Source: Oegoconia quadripuncta
Taxonomy: Eukaryota; Arthropoda; Insecta; Lepidoptera; Autostichidae
Assembly (NCBI GenBank): GCA_949316235.1
Contig: OX438749.1
Span: 7,520,914 to 7,584,913, forward strand
Length of the DNA: 64,000 nucleotides
Direction of reading: 5' to 3'
Position 1 is the stretch's first letter. Every line of letters starts with the position of its first letter. The position numbers were made by a program, and so were the translations under genes. The notes under the pieces were generated by a model. It saw only the letters and a program-made list of their open reading frames with translations. It did no database searches and was not told the origin of the DNA. This document shows positions 27,801 through 36,866 of this stretch, piece by piece.

Positions 27801-29895
27801 TGATGATGCCGGACTTCGTATGTCATTAGAATTTTGTTCCGCGTGGTCAAGACAAAAGTGGATTTCTTTTTATCAAAAAATCTATAATAAGTACACGCGG
27901 CCGCACGATGGCCGTAACACTTCCAATATAAGCGAGTGTTGCTGCGCTCACATTTTCGATAGCGTCTCGCGGTCAGAATAAATAAATATAATAAATAAAT
28001 ATCCTTAGACATACACACAGCGCCATCTAGTTCCACAGTAAGCAACTATAGGCTTGTGTTGTGAATACCAGATGGTTGATATACTACATAAATACATTTT
28101 TTTTTTTGGTAAATAAATACTTATTATAAATGAAAACATCCATAACTCGGGTACACATGTTCGTATTCATCATACAAACATATGCCCCTAGCGGGATTCG
28201 AACCCGCAACCTTTTGGTATAGTGGTCAGAGTTGTTAACCACTACACCAAACAGGTCGTCAAAGAATAAACTGGTAGTCTTACTGTCATCGTGCTATCGA
28301 CAATATTTACGTTTCTGATATAAACGGCTTAAATTTAAGGGAAATGTAGTAATAACAAAGAAGAAACAGAAGAGTAATGCAAATTATTTACAGAATTTAA
28401 AAAAAGTGGACGGATGATCCTTAGTGACGAGGAAATATCTATAAACAAATTTCGACCTAATGGTATTAGAATGTTAGTAGAAATTGGTAATGATACCCTA
28501 CCTACCCAATGAAGTAGGTACTGTTTGTTTATTATGGTATTGAAGATTTATGATTATTATAAATTATAAAGTATGTTACAGTCGTATGAGCCTACTTAGT
28601 TTTACTATACATATAGATACAAGAGGACGCGTCAACTTGTTGAATGTCGATGCCATGTTAGGTGGGTGTCCGCGTTAAGTTTTTTGTGAGAGAACCTGTT
28701 TATTTGACCGTTTAGGATACCTATCACCTATCACCGCTTTATGGTAAGCAGGTACCATTCCTGAGCACTTTTCTATCTTATTATAACGCAATAAAGTTCA
28801 AAAGGCGCTATAGGTTACTCGTACTCGTATCCACACAGGTTTAGAATTATGTAAATAATGTGAGCTAAGTTAATTATGCAGTTAATATGGACATAACTAG
28901 AATGTCGTTGCACCGATGGGGTATTTTTCCATGCGAAATAAGAAATTGTGCTTAATTTAACATTCTGAATATGAAATTTAATGACGTTGCTCTTGCTAGA
29001 TATTTCGTGGGTTTACTGTACGAGTACTAATAGGCTTACGAACAAAATTCATGTTGGAACCTAAATAATGCGATTTTTTTACTATGAATTCTAAAGGGGT
29101 GATTAAGTTTTTTATTCTTTATCATCATAGTTATCAGCCTTTCTTACTGAACGTATGCATCCCCATAGATTTCCAGAGCGATTGATAGATTAAAGTACGT
29201 TAGGTAGGTACCTATGTTATAACTTGTACGGAATTAATAACTATAGGTTTCCACAAAACTACTTGAAGTCTAATAATATTTGAAGTAAACAAGTAGGTAC
29301 ATACCTACCTACTATAAAAAGCAGTTAATGAATAATTGATCACTATTGGCCAAAAATACTTTTAAGTATAGGTAAGTACCAACTAAGTAGGTACATTATT
29401 TTATTATGCATTTTTATTAGTTTTAGTTTGTGTAATACACGATGAATAATAAATGAGGAAACAGATGCGTATTTCATGAGCTAAGTAGTACTGTGTAAAA
29501 CAAATATGCCATTATAACAGAGTAGGTAGGTACATAACATTATTACTCACTACACACATACACGACTTAACTATCAATTAAATACTTCCATAAACTTCTG
29601 GCGCCCTATTTTGCAAAGATGTCGCTATTGCGCCTAACATGCGCCCTCGAATGTAGGTCACGGCCCAGTCCTTGTAACATTTTCTGGACCTACAGCATCC
29701 CGAATCAATAACTAAAACACGGCCTCATAAGAACAGCCACATCTCCAAGCAGATTACGTACGACGCTAATGGAACTACTGAACTTAGTCGTGTAATAAAC
29801 CGGCCTGTTGACGGAGTTAAAAAAATATTAAAAAAACTCACCTTTCTCTGTGCTTCGGCGGCAAATCCAGATTTGGCTGCTCTGTTGGTGGCCAT
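6811..29895 (-). CDS. Chd64: Transgelin/calponin-family protein Chd64 (four coding exons)
   Basis: Actin-binding calponin-family protein, 188 residues. Coding exons: 29842-29895, 11813-11949, 8717-8921 and 6811-6981. Every junction has a GT..AG intron, and the phases (0, 2, 0) join exactly to 189 codons with stop. Exon 1 encodes MATNRAAKSGFAAEAQRK. Exons 2-3 encode the calponin-homology domain (about residues 20-130; DNFYEVLKDGTLLC, FKCMENINAFLEA, FQTVDLWERQNLNSV). Exon 4 encodes a calponin repeat, GVISLQYGSNKGANQSG, ending NFGNTRHM. From memory, length and sequence match Drosophila Chd64, a muscle/cytoskeletal protein also linked to juvenile-hormone and ecdysone signalling. Introns are 17.9, 2.9 and 1.7 kb and full of repeats. 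The sibling Mp20 was considered but its N- and C-termini differ. Confidence 0.95.
7175..7503 (-). repeat. SINE family A copy in Chd64 intron 3
   Basis: A near full-length family A copy on the minus strand. Its tail side is at TTTTTTTATGCACAACGG and its tRNA-like head (GGGGATCGAACCCGCGACC) is near 7436-7455. It sits only about 200 bp from the last Chd64 exon. Confidence 0.75.
8360..8575 (+). repeat. Interspersed repeat, family C
   Basis: Contains ACGGTGAAGGAAAACATCGT, CCCGCATTGGGCCAGCGTGG and CCTGCAGTGGGACAGTTACG, then a GATGATGAT-type end. The same body recurs at 24984-25360 and a 3' piece at 49308-49372. It is a common type of Lepidoptera SINE/LINE-tail repeat. The 24984 copy has a tRNA-like head, so a SINE is likely. 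Confidence 0.65.
9193..9348. repeat. 156-bp foldback element in Chd64 intron 2
   Basis: Terminal inverted repeats of about 45-50 bp begin TGGTGTCGATTCGGATGTAC and end in the reverse complement, with an ACTAAAACCAGTTTTA block inside each arm. The centre is about 50 bp and non-coding. A MITE-type DNA element is most likely. Confidence 0.65.
9816..10160 (-). mobile_element. 3' fragment of the CR1-like LINE
   Basis: Carries the CTTTATTTTGTAGGTGTACA tail region, the AAGGCAATTTTC(T/C)CCTGAGAAG segment and the last codons of the RT (AATAGTCTGATATTTTATAA). It is diverged from the copies at 126-2312 and 53961-55253 and lacks nearly all of the coding region. Confidence 0.75.
10585..10704 (-). repeat. 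SINE family B tail fragment
   Basis: An (AAAT)n-type tail followed by ACACACAGCGCCATTTAG and GATGGTTGATAAACTACACA. The tRNA-like head is missing. Confidence 0.6.
12268..12348. repeat. (TG)n microsatellite
   Basis: An impure run of TG/GT dinucleotides in Chd64 intron 1, close upstream of exon 2 in gene orientation. It ends in a short CG-alternating stretch (GCGCTCGCGCG), which would favour an alternative helix. No coding content. Confidence 0.85.
12733..13145. repeat. MITE with ACCTATGAAATTGG ends, copy 1
   Basis: The left end reads ACCTATGAAATTGGAGTTTT. The right end is the inverted version (AAACGCCAATTTCATAAGG). The AT-rich interior carries TTTGGAAAATGGAATATTAT and TGCCGTTCCCAAAAAAAAA. An inverted second copy lies at 33330-33712. 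The ends resemble those of mariner-superfamily elements, so a non-autonomous mariner relative is plausible. Confidence 0.7.
13146..14849. other. intron sequence, no gene seen
   Basis: AT-rich part of Chd64 intron 1. A fragment of a common repeat (GGCTTATGTCCAGCAGTGGA) lies near 13627, and AT-rich interrupted simple sequence runs from 13860 to 14280. No supported coding region. Confidence 0.5.
14850..15115 (+). pseudogene. decayed LINE 3' end
   Basis: GC-richer than its surroundings. With several frameshifts, its translation recalls the C-terminus of endonuclease-reverse transcriptase elements: a WTDD block, then a LWK block, ending near AGCGGAGGTCCTGTGG. No intact frame remains. Assignment to an RTE-type element is inferred from this pattern and is tentative. 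Confidence 0.4.
15815..16255 (-). mobile_element. two tandem Helitron-like non-autonomous repeats
   Basis: Two head-to-tail copies (about 15822-16028 and 16030-16250) each start CTAGCTT(C/T).CGCCCGC and end with TTATAATA(C/T)TA. In the reverse sense this is a 5' end TA(A)TATTATAA and a GC-rich 3' hairpin before CTAG. These features match the Lep1-type Helitron-like repeats known from Lepidoptera. Other copies are at 25945-26100, 42990-43245 and 58315-58547. Family naming is from memory. Confidence 0.6.
18037..18165 (-). pseudogene. reverse-transcriptase C-terminal remnant
   Basis: The minus strand encodes MRTAKAWNSL and then, after a one-base frame change, PPASVFQESYNPDIFKSRVN. Both resemble the 3' coding end of CR1-type LINEs (WNSLPP...FK.RV). 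The frame continues open to a GTGAG that looks like a splice donor, but the downstream phase does not fit Chd64, and the Chd64 product is complete without it. Confidence 0.55.
18348..18600 (+). repeat. SINE family B copy
   Basis: The head is TTGACGACCTGTTTGTACTA with box B GGTTCGATTCCCGCTAGGGG. The tail has CATCTGGTATCCACAACACA and AACTAGATGGCGCTGTGTG. Inserted in Chd64 intron 1. Confidence 0.75.
20350..20910 (+). pseudogene. decayed or frameshifted unknown membrane-protein gene
   Basis: Two adjacent plus-strand frames look coding but do not join. The first (about 20381-20598) reads through CDESESEVCKKIS, has an in-frame TGA at 20429, then TDGFVEDITEEIKTTPQLSR and a hydrophobic segment LTVLFVLCIPISMLM. 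It stops just as the second frame, shifted by one base, continues DVMKSHDEVTEINNVVLILK to a TAA at 20910 (last about 105 codons open, polar, no low complexity). It lies inside Chd64 intron 1 on the opposite strand. A charged stretch, membrane segment and polar tail recall genes A-D at 36-61 kb, but I see no sequence match. Unrecognised; it could also be a transposon remnant. Confidence 0.35.
20911..23929. other. intron sequence with one weak repeat
   Basis: Several short open frames on both strands, none with convincing composition. About 22860-22965 (minus strand, SGEYLMMRIRDREWNRTE in translation) is similar to 25556-25660, so it belongs to a repeat of unknown type. Nothing else supported. 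Confidence 0.4.
23930..24118 (-). repeat. SINE family A copy, truncated
   Basis: Tail-side sequence from TTTTTTTTATGCACGATG through TTGACCTCAATCACACCTGA to AAAATGCCCTACCACCAACC. The tRNA-like head is absent. Confidence 0.7.
24493..24830. repeat. MITE-like element with GGCCCGTAT ends
   Basis: Begins TTAAGGCCCGTATGAATAAA and ends near GAATATGGGGCCTACCTAAG, giving short imperfect inverted ends. A related 120-bp element is at 38006-38125 and a half copy at about 57985-58020. The interior is rich in CTCAAG/CTTGAG repeats. A TTAA at the left end hints at piggyBac-type insertion, which is inference only. Confidence 0.45.
24984..25360 (+). repeat. SINE family C copy with nested insertion
   Basis: The head GTGACTCAGCGGTTAAGACG and GGACCGGGTTCG look like box A and box B of a tRNA-derived SINE. 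The body matches 8360-8575. Between them sits about 65 bp containing GAGAGAGGCCTTTGCCCAGC and an (AAT)n run, which looks like a second repeat tail inserted into the first. Confidence 0.6.
25800..25935 (-). mobile_element. LINE 3' end fragment
   Basis: A poly-T side at 25801, then GGCGGCAAACGAGCATGC, TGGGCGCCTGCAACACCACA and GATGCGTTGCCGGCC. The same stretch, opposite strand, is at about 42220-42345, where it follows an RT C-terminus-like frame. It is therefore the 3' end of a LINE common in Lepidoptera. Confidence 0.6.
25945..26100 (+). mobile_element. partial Helitron-like repeat
   Basis: CAACTAATATTGTACGTGCG, GAAAGTTTGTGTGGGTGTATG and CTAAACGGATTTGGATGAAA match the 5' half of the elements at 15815-16255 and 58315-58547. 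The 3' hairpin half is missing. Confidence 0.55.
26101..27982. other. repeat remnants, no gene seen
   Basis: About 26270-26360 ends in TTTTTTGAAGTCGGTTAA, a repeat end also seen near 11320-11345 and 61500-61550. About 26580-26850 reads like a decayed LINE on the minus strand. A block near 27900-27965 (minus strand) shares CTCGCTTATATTGGAAG with 62575-62605. Confidence 0.35.
27983..28262 (-). repeat. SINE family B copy
   Basis: A full-length family B copy on the minus strand: (AAAT)n tail at the low end, GCGCCATCTAGTTCCACAGT, then GGGATTCGAACCCGCAACC (box B complement) and TTAACCACTACACCAAACAG. Confidence 0.8.
28263..29841. other. first part of Chd64 intron 1, no gene seen
   Basis: AT-rich with many TAGGTAGGTAC-type short repeats. 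No coding frame, RNA gene or clear mobile element was found. Confidence 0.45.
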
Positions 29896-30117
29896 TATTT
29901 TGAACTATCTAAAAACTAAGTTTGTTGGAATAAATAAAATCACAGACACACGAGTTGTCGTCGTGAAGTCACCGCGTACAGAATGTAAACAGGCGCGCGG
30001 GTCGGTTCGCGACCGGGGTGTATGTGTGAGTGTGTGGTGATGAATGACATCATGCGGCGGCGGCGCGGCGCGGCCAGCCCGATACTTGGGCTGGGGTAGG
30101 GTGCAGGCTTCTACCAT
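29896..30117 (-). promoter_or_regulatory. GC-rich 5' leader and promoter-like region of Chd64
   Basis: Directly upstream of the Chd64 start codon (29893-29895) base composition shifts from AT-rich to strongly GC- and CpG-rich, including GCGGCGGCGGCGCGGCGCGG near 30055-30075. This is the only such block in the window. It probably covers the 5' untranslated region and core promoter. A non-coding first exon is possible. No clear TATA box was seen. Confidence 0.5.
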
Positions 30118-30817
30118 GACTTTATCGATAATCGATACAGCCTCTCGTTGGTAACCTACTTTGTTCCGACTCTAAGTTAATCAATCAAGGAATGGAGTTT
30201 AAGTGTATTTAGTACTTAAATTATTGAGATTGTAAGTCTACAATGTTAATATTTTAAGAATACCTTTGAATTTCAAATAGAAAATAATTTAAATTTTTGT
30301 GTAAACAAACAAACTACCTATACCTACCATATAAAATCAGTAATCGATTAAACTGGGTATGGATTGGATATGAACCAAATCATGTAAAACTTCTCTGTAT
30401 GGATAAGCTAATGATGGTAACTACACTGATTTGAACACTCAAATAACACATAGTATACCAAGGTAAGTTTTTAAGAGCCAAAAATTTAAAATATTGTAAA
30501 ATTAACTTACTTAAAATTTATAAGTAGGTTATTAGTGTATTAATAATATACATAATTTTAAAATAACAGCCGAATTTTTAGGCAGGTTTCGTCCTGTTAT
30601 AAATCTTAAACACATTGTTATTGACTCTGTTACTATTAATATACTGCAAACATTATTTAAATAAAATAGGCGTAAAATTATCGTGAAACTTTTTTTTGGC
30701 ATACTAAAGCCATAAAGGGGTATTGCACTATTAATAAGTATTTGAGTTATCGACAAATCATAATATCGATAGTTAAACAACACTATAAGTCCTCAAAACG
30801 TAAAACGAAAACCAAGT

Positions 30818-30887
30818 ATGGAATACAAAGAGAGCGAAGAGGTAGACATGATCGTTTCTCCCGCTCTATCGTCTCGACGAAATGGCG
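30818..30887 (+). CDS. possible isolated first exon (very tentative)
   Basis: An ATG at 30818 opens a frame of 23 codons plus one base (MEYKESEEVDMIVSP...) that runs directly into a strong splice donor, GCG|GTAAGT, at 30888. It is GC-richer than the flanks and lies about 0.9 kb from the Chd64 5' end, head to head. I could not find a matching downstream exon. It may be chance or an unrecognised repeat. Confidence 0.15.
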
Positions 30888-33329
30888 GTAAGTTGAAGGG
30901 GTCCAAGAACCTTGGTCAATTCGTCCGGACGCACTAACTTTGACGAACTTATTATTTTTAGGGATTTGAAATTACAAAACACTCGGCAGCGCTTAGTTAC
31001 TACTTCCCCAGCAACAATTTTACCCAACTTTATTTGCTTATTTTAATCATTGTGTCCTATTGTACCGACTTACTGTAAGTTAAGGATACCATTAAATCAC
31101 TTAATGGTCACATTGATTGTAAATACTTATTCAAGTAAATGAACCGCTAAAAATCTCTTCTATATCTTCCTTAACTGTATAATTTTCACTGACACATCAT
31201 ACATAGTCACCTGATATGTGCCTTCGCAACTTCGCTTATATATTAGTATCACAGTGTAACCACTAACTGGGTTAGCCGTTAGTAGGTACCTATACCTATA
31301 ATAACTCAATCATGGCACTTCTGACGTCAACTATTAAGAAGTTTCGATTTCTACATGACGAACTTAAATTCCTTTTATACTTAATATTTTAAATAGGACT
31401 ACCTCTGACTCTCCTACCCTGGAAGTTGAGATGCTCTGGGATACTACTTGTGTTGATACCCTTGCGCAGTTTTGTCGTCCTATCTAGTAACGTCTAGTAA
31501 CGCGGGAGATGCAATTTCATACGCTGAGTATGAATTGCTGCAATTTCATACGTCGAAAGTGGAAGCGTACTGACCCGGAAACCCCAACACATTTGGAGGA
31601 CTGGCTATCTTATTTCCCTCAGAGGTTAAGTGTCGTTGATCAAAGAGGACTCGCACTTATACCTCTAGAGTATCATCTTCATCTTCTTGCCTTAGTTCTA
31701 GAGTATCTTTTTTCCCATAAAAAAGAAGCATGCAAATAGATTAAAGCTAAATTATTTTAGTCGTATAACTCCTAGAATATATGAGTACAGCAATGTTGAC
31801 TTGTAATGACAATTACCAATAAAATATGTCTGGGAATTTCGGAAAGTTTCATCTTTTCACCTCTAAACCGATCGTATTTAAATTTGGAAAAGATACCTAT
31901 ATCCTGGGATCTGGAGAAGAACGTGGGCTACTTATCACCCTAATACAGCCCGCGATAAAGTACACGAAGGCGAAGCCGCAGGCGGAAACTAGTAAGTACA
32001 TAAGTATAATTAATATGTGTTTTATAAATTTCTTGTTTCATGTACATAATTTTATTAATTATCAATATTCAATATAATATTGAATAAGAGCTTGTAAAAA
32101 GAGGAAGAAGATAAAACTTTGTAGTGTAAAGATTCCCAGTTCGATTTCAAGTATTTGAAAATTTACGATAATTTAAAATTTTCCAACTTCATTTTTAACC
32201 TTTATCCACCTACGTCATGTTTATGGCTACAGAACCTTAAAAGAAACCAGAAATCCATAACAATACTTTCGTATCCATCTCTCCGTCCGTCACAGAGGTT
32301 TTTCTCGAAGACTATGTATAAATAAGTTTAAAAAGGAGCTTTTAAAGCTCCATCATGATTATAACATAATTATTCTAGTACAAAGAGGAGTAACATAAAG
32401 TCCTTCAAGGAGTTCCAGTGGCAATCTTCTGGCTGCATCTTCAGACCCTCGTCATCATGTGGAAAGTGCTCATGGCACGATGGTCCAAATTCGGATATCT
32501 TGCCAATTGCTATCCCTACATCCCGGCTCCATCATTAGATCAGCTCGATGGTACCATAATATTGCATTGTCATCGAACTTACATAAATATGCAAAATTTC
32601 AGCTCAATCAGATACCTACCATGCAGCAAATGGTTGAACAATGCTTTGCAAATTTTAAACGGACAACATACGTGAAAATTGCAAACTAGATAAAACTTGT
32701 AAAAGGACATTTGAAATTCGGCATAATATCCAATAATACTTTTGATGACGCACACGCACATATTTTTTTTGTATTCGCATTGCGGCTCTCATATTATAAG
32801 CGGGTAGTGGTTAGGGTTAAGTTTTTTTTTTCTTATTGACATGGTTGTAACAAATTCAAATTTCGTAAATTCATTGAAATGCCATGTACCATTTTATTAG
32901 CCAATTCTGCGAGCATTTTAAAAATTTGCATACTCGTACGAGTATTAAGCACTGTGCGGTGTTGTATTCTCCAATCACCGTCCTCCGGTGTCCACGGAAT
33001 AGCAGCGTCGCGTCACTGGACTCCAATGTCGCGACATTATGGTGAGTGGATGTCTTTTTGGCACCATCACATTATGTACTAATTTAAGTAGGTAAGCAAT
33101 AATGGTGTCAAATAAAAACTTTTTCTTTCTTACTTACATATATTATTATCTATCAATCAATTACGCTTTATTGTTTAAATAAGGAAAGTACATTTAAATA
33201 TCTTATAGAAACTACAAATTAGGCGGCCTTATCGCTAACAGCGATCTCTTCCAGGCAAACCTAATATCTCGGAATTCAATACGAGTTATTAAGTTTAGTA
33301 ATACTTATAATAGTGGTATTATTATATTA
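30888..33329. other. repeat-rich intergenic sequence
   Basis: Contains a family A SINE fragment (about 31548-31615), a Helitron-like 3' end (about 31895-31995, ending GCGGAAACTAG) and a LINE 3' end (about 33155-33270) shared with 45585-45705. Open frames here are short and overlap repeats. Confidence 0.4.
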
Positions 33330-33712
33330 GGTCCTTACCTATGAAATTGGCGTTTTGTCTGAAGAATTTCATTAAGACTGTTTCTCCATGTTTGATTTTT
33401 TTTTGGGAACGGCAAATCCAAAAGCTAAACTTTGTGTGTATTAAGTATAGGCAGTGTCAATTTTTAAAAGTAACCGCTGTTTAAAAGTTTCAGCGAATCT
33501 AAGAAATGATTATGGGAAGCATATGAAAAGAGCTCTGTTCAAATTTTTTTTATTATGTGATTTGCCCAGAAATTAAAAATATTTCATGTGAAACCTTGAA
33601 ATAATATTCCATTTTCCAAATAAAGAACAAATTTGGATATAACTTTGAAAATCGCAGGAATTGGTACATATGATTAATGAAGAAAAAAAACTCCAATTTC
33701 ATAGTTATTTGC
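33330..33712. repeat. MITE with ACCTATGAAATTGG ends, copy 2 (inverted)
   Basis: The reverse complement of the element at 12733-13145 matches along its length. Terminal sequences are TTACCTATGAAATTGGCGTT at the left and the complement of ACTATGAAATTGGAGTTTT at the right. The interior TTTGGGAACGGCAAATCC matches copy 1. It carries no coding frame. Confidence 0.7.
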
Positions 33713-34900
33713 CAGCCAATGAATGGAAAAAATATTTTAGATTAATACCCCCGGTATCTACAGTGTTAACATGGATAACAACCGATTTCAGTGGTTAACT
33801 TTTAACAAAGTCGTTCAGAATTTGATAGTGTTCATAATCATATCCGTTTTTTGTTGGAAGTCTGATCGTGTACAATATGTTGTATCTACAATACAATACA
33901 AATACACTTTATTGCAAAGCAGAAAAGAAAATACAGTTTCAGAAAAGTGGTAAGAATGGAATGTACAAGTAGTTTCAAATAGAAGTTGCAAATAGAAGTA
34001 GGTACTTAGGGTATAAGGACAGTACATTTGAAATAGGTAGGTTGTGCGGTATTAAATAGGGATGCAGATACAAACTACGCAAATAGATTTCATATACTTA
34101 CATACACATACATACATAGATCAATAGACAAATATACCTACTTAAACATAACATCTATAAAATAGCAACAAAATACAAACATAAATATATGTATAGGTGT
34201 AGTAAATAAATATTTATTGATATATAAAATAATATTAATAAGCGACAACAGGATTGTGTTAGAGAGAAGATAAGAAGGGAGCACAGATTAATTAAAGCAT
34301 CAGGAAATTCTCTTTGACGGCGACTTTGACGGTATCTACCTACCAGTACAGGTAACATGTTGTGAAAATATATTAATTAATATTTGCACACCATTGCTAT
34401 TGATAGAGACACCACGGAACTGTTATCATATCTTTTGTGAACCCTTACTCTGTCTCTGTGTAATAAATCATTCATTAATTCATTCCAAACCCAAAATACT
34501 TGATAGTAGAGACGAAAACTCTCATTAAAATAACATTGTTAGGATTTAACGACCGAATGCGGTTGGATACCGATCGTTATCTACTTATGTCGAGACTGCA
34601 GGCCCTAGTTAGCTTGGTATAAAGACGTAATGTAAGACATATAACAATAACACACACAAAGACATATAACATACAAAAATATTTTGTAAATGACCAGCTT
34701 GTTACTAGGTACATAAATAAAAAAGTTTAATTTGGTGCCACTTTATTGCCGCTGGCCATACTGTGGATCACTTCGGACACCACCGCCTATCTGGCTGCAG
34801 AAGCGCTCCGTTGGATCTTCGCCTCCGCAGGCTCCCCTGTTAGCAGTCCAATCATTTAGTTAATTCACAGAACCACTTTAGGGCTAGTGTGTAGTAACTA

Positions 34901-35260
34901 TTAAATAAGAGGGTTTATCCCGCACGGTATTCACATTTTTCAAAACGAATAGACCGATTCTAATGAAACTTTATAAGCATAGAGCAAGTTCGAGGTGTAG
35001 ACGTACGTAAGTAAGTATAAAATATTTTCGAAAAACAGTAAAACTACTAAATTAGAACGATGTTAAGAGTTCCATTAGTAACATAAATATAATTTTGACT
35101 ATTATTTTAAATTCGATATTTTGAAAATGTTTTCTACTAATTTTTTAGATCTATGTATCCTGGTTACACTTAAAAAGGTTCATTAGAATCGGTCTATTCG
35201 TTTTGGAAAATGTAGACTTCAAAGTTTGTACGGAATGGCGTGTGGGATAAGCGCCCCTTA
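34901..35260. repeat. foldback/MITE element, about 360 bp
   Basis: Long imperfect inverted repeats at 34911-34978 and 35170-35254 share TTCCAAAACGAATAGACCGA (allowing for small gaps), TTCTAATGAA and TTATCCC. TTAA occurs just outside both ends, compatible with but not proving a piggyBac-type target duplication. Confidence 0.55.
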
Positions 35261-36866
35261 ATCTGTGCTATCTACTTTGCAAATTCCATTTCGATCAGAC
35301 GGGATTGGCTTCAAGAGTAAGCCAGCTGGAGTCGGTAGATCAGGAGCCGGTGTATGACACTTGTACCCTGTACCACAGATTGGGCCTCGTTTGGGATGGC
35401 ATTTGAGTAGACACATTTATTTTGTTCTCTCTACGTACGACTTCGCAGCCATATCAGCGGTAAACTTCTTACAGCGCTAATATGTCTAGCTAACATTAAT
35501 TTTCAATTGCCTAGCAGCACAGTTTTATCCGCCATACATTATAATACGCATAGGCATTAGATTTCTTATCAATCTTTGAATTTGAATTGCTAAAACAATT
35601 AAATGCCTATCAGATCATAACTTAAGGCGGACATTTCCGCTTCTACAATAAAACTGTACTACACAGAACTACACACTGCTTAAGTAGTGTTGTTCCTTTG
35701 GATACTGCTGCCTTCTCTGGGCGCAGCCCAGTTTCCAACAATGCAGGAAATGTTCAGGACACATGTTAATCGGCCTAGACATTCAATTGAATGGCTAATT
35801 TAACCACTTGCCTATGACACTATGTGTATGATCTACCTATAGTAATACAATATGATTCATTCCTTATTTATCCGTGGCATGACTTAGATGTACCATATTT
35901 TTGCCTTTTATGATACTTCAGTTGTGGTTATTTAAGTATTATAAGTACAAATACATAGTAGGTACTCATTTTATTAGATAAACTATGTTATTCTGGAATT
36001 GACCATCATTCGGTTGGTCATCAAACTAAATACACAATGAATGCTTCACATTAGCAAAAGCGCCATCTGCTGAAATAGTTCTGTATCTTATATAAACGCA
36101 AGCACACTTTCTCTCTGTAGGCTTCAGTGGGCGACCCCTTTAGAGATGTAATTCTAATCGCACCCTATAGGTGGCAGTGTAATCTACAATTGCGATCAAA
36201 ATGCAATATTTCCGAGTTTTTCCAAGTCCAATTAATACAGTTTAATTATTTTTTTTAACTTTCACGTTGAAATAAAGTTCAATCCAACGTACTCTTAATA
36301 TAATATTAATAAATAAATATTGATGAAAAAATGAAAATGTTTCTTCTTTCGTCTATAAGCGTAAAATTATGAACGATATGTACCTAATCGGTGAGGTAAG
36401 AGTTTGTTGTTAAGACATTTTTGTGGGATTTTGTTCGTATATTTTTAGGCACCCACACGACGACTTATGGCCAGGGCATAGAGAAAGATAAATATAGGGG
36501 CTCTAACCCTCTCTTATAAACTCACCCGAGTTTCTTTTGAATAAATAATCTGTAAATGGCATAAAATAAAGTTGCATAAAAAGTCTTACATTCAAGAAGT
36601 ACTTATTACAAGAAGATGTTTCTAAAGGAGAGCATAAGAACCTCATAAAGATGAGTAAGTACTTTTTGCCGGCCAGTAACTATCTAATTTAGAAAAATGA
36701 CAAAAACAATCTTTTGACGTTTAATATCAAACTAATGGAAGTGAAATGTAAAAAAAAATTTACCAAACCTGAAAACAAATCCATTCCAACAGAAATGCAA
36801 AAATAATAAATTTAAAGTGTGAGAGTGGCCTTCGCGCTGGAGAGTATAACGAAGAAAGAAAAAAAA
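35261..36866. other. intergenic, no gene seen
   Basis: AT-rich upstream region of gene A. Short inverted motifs (TGGCTAATTTAACCACTTGC near 35792) recall the ends of the 4088-4262 element, so a decayed relative may lie at about 35440-35820. No coding frame supported. Confidence 0.4.

Noticed and set aside
31509..31739. 76-codon plus-strand frame
   Set aside because: Its first part runs through a family A SINE fragment, and the rest has no coding character.
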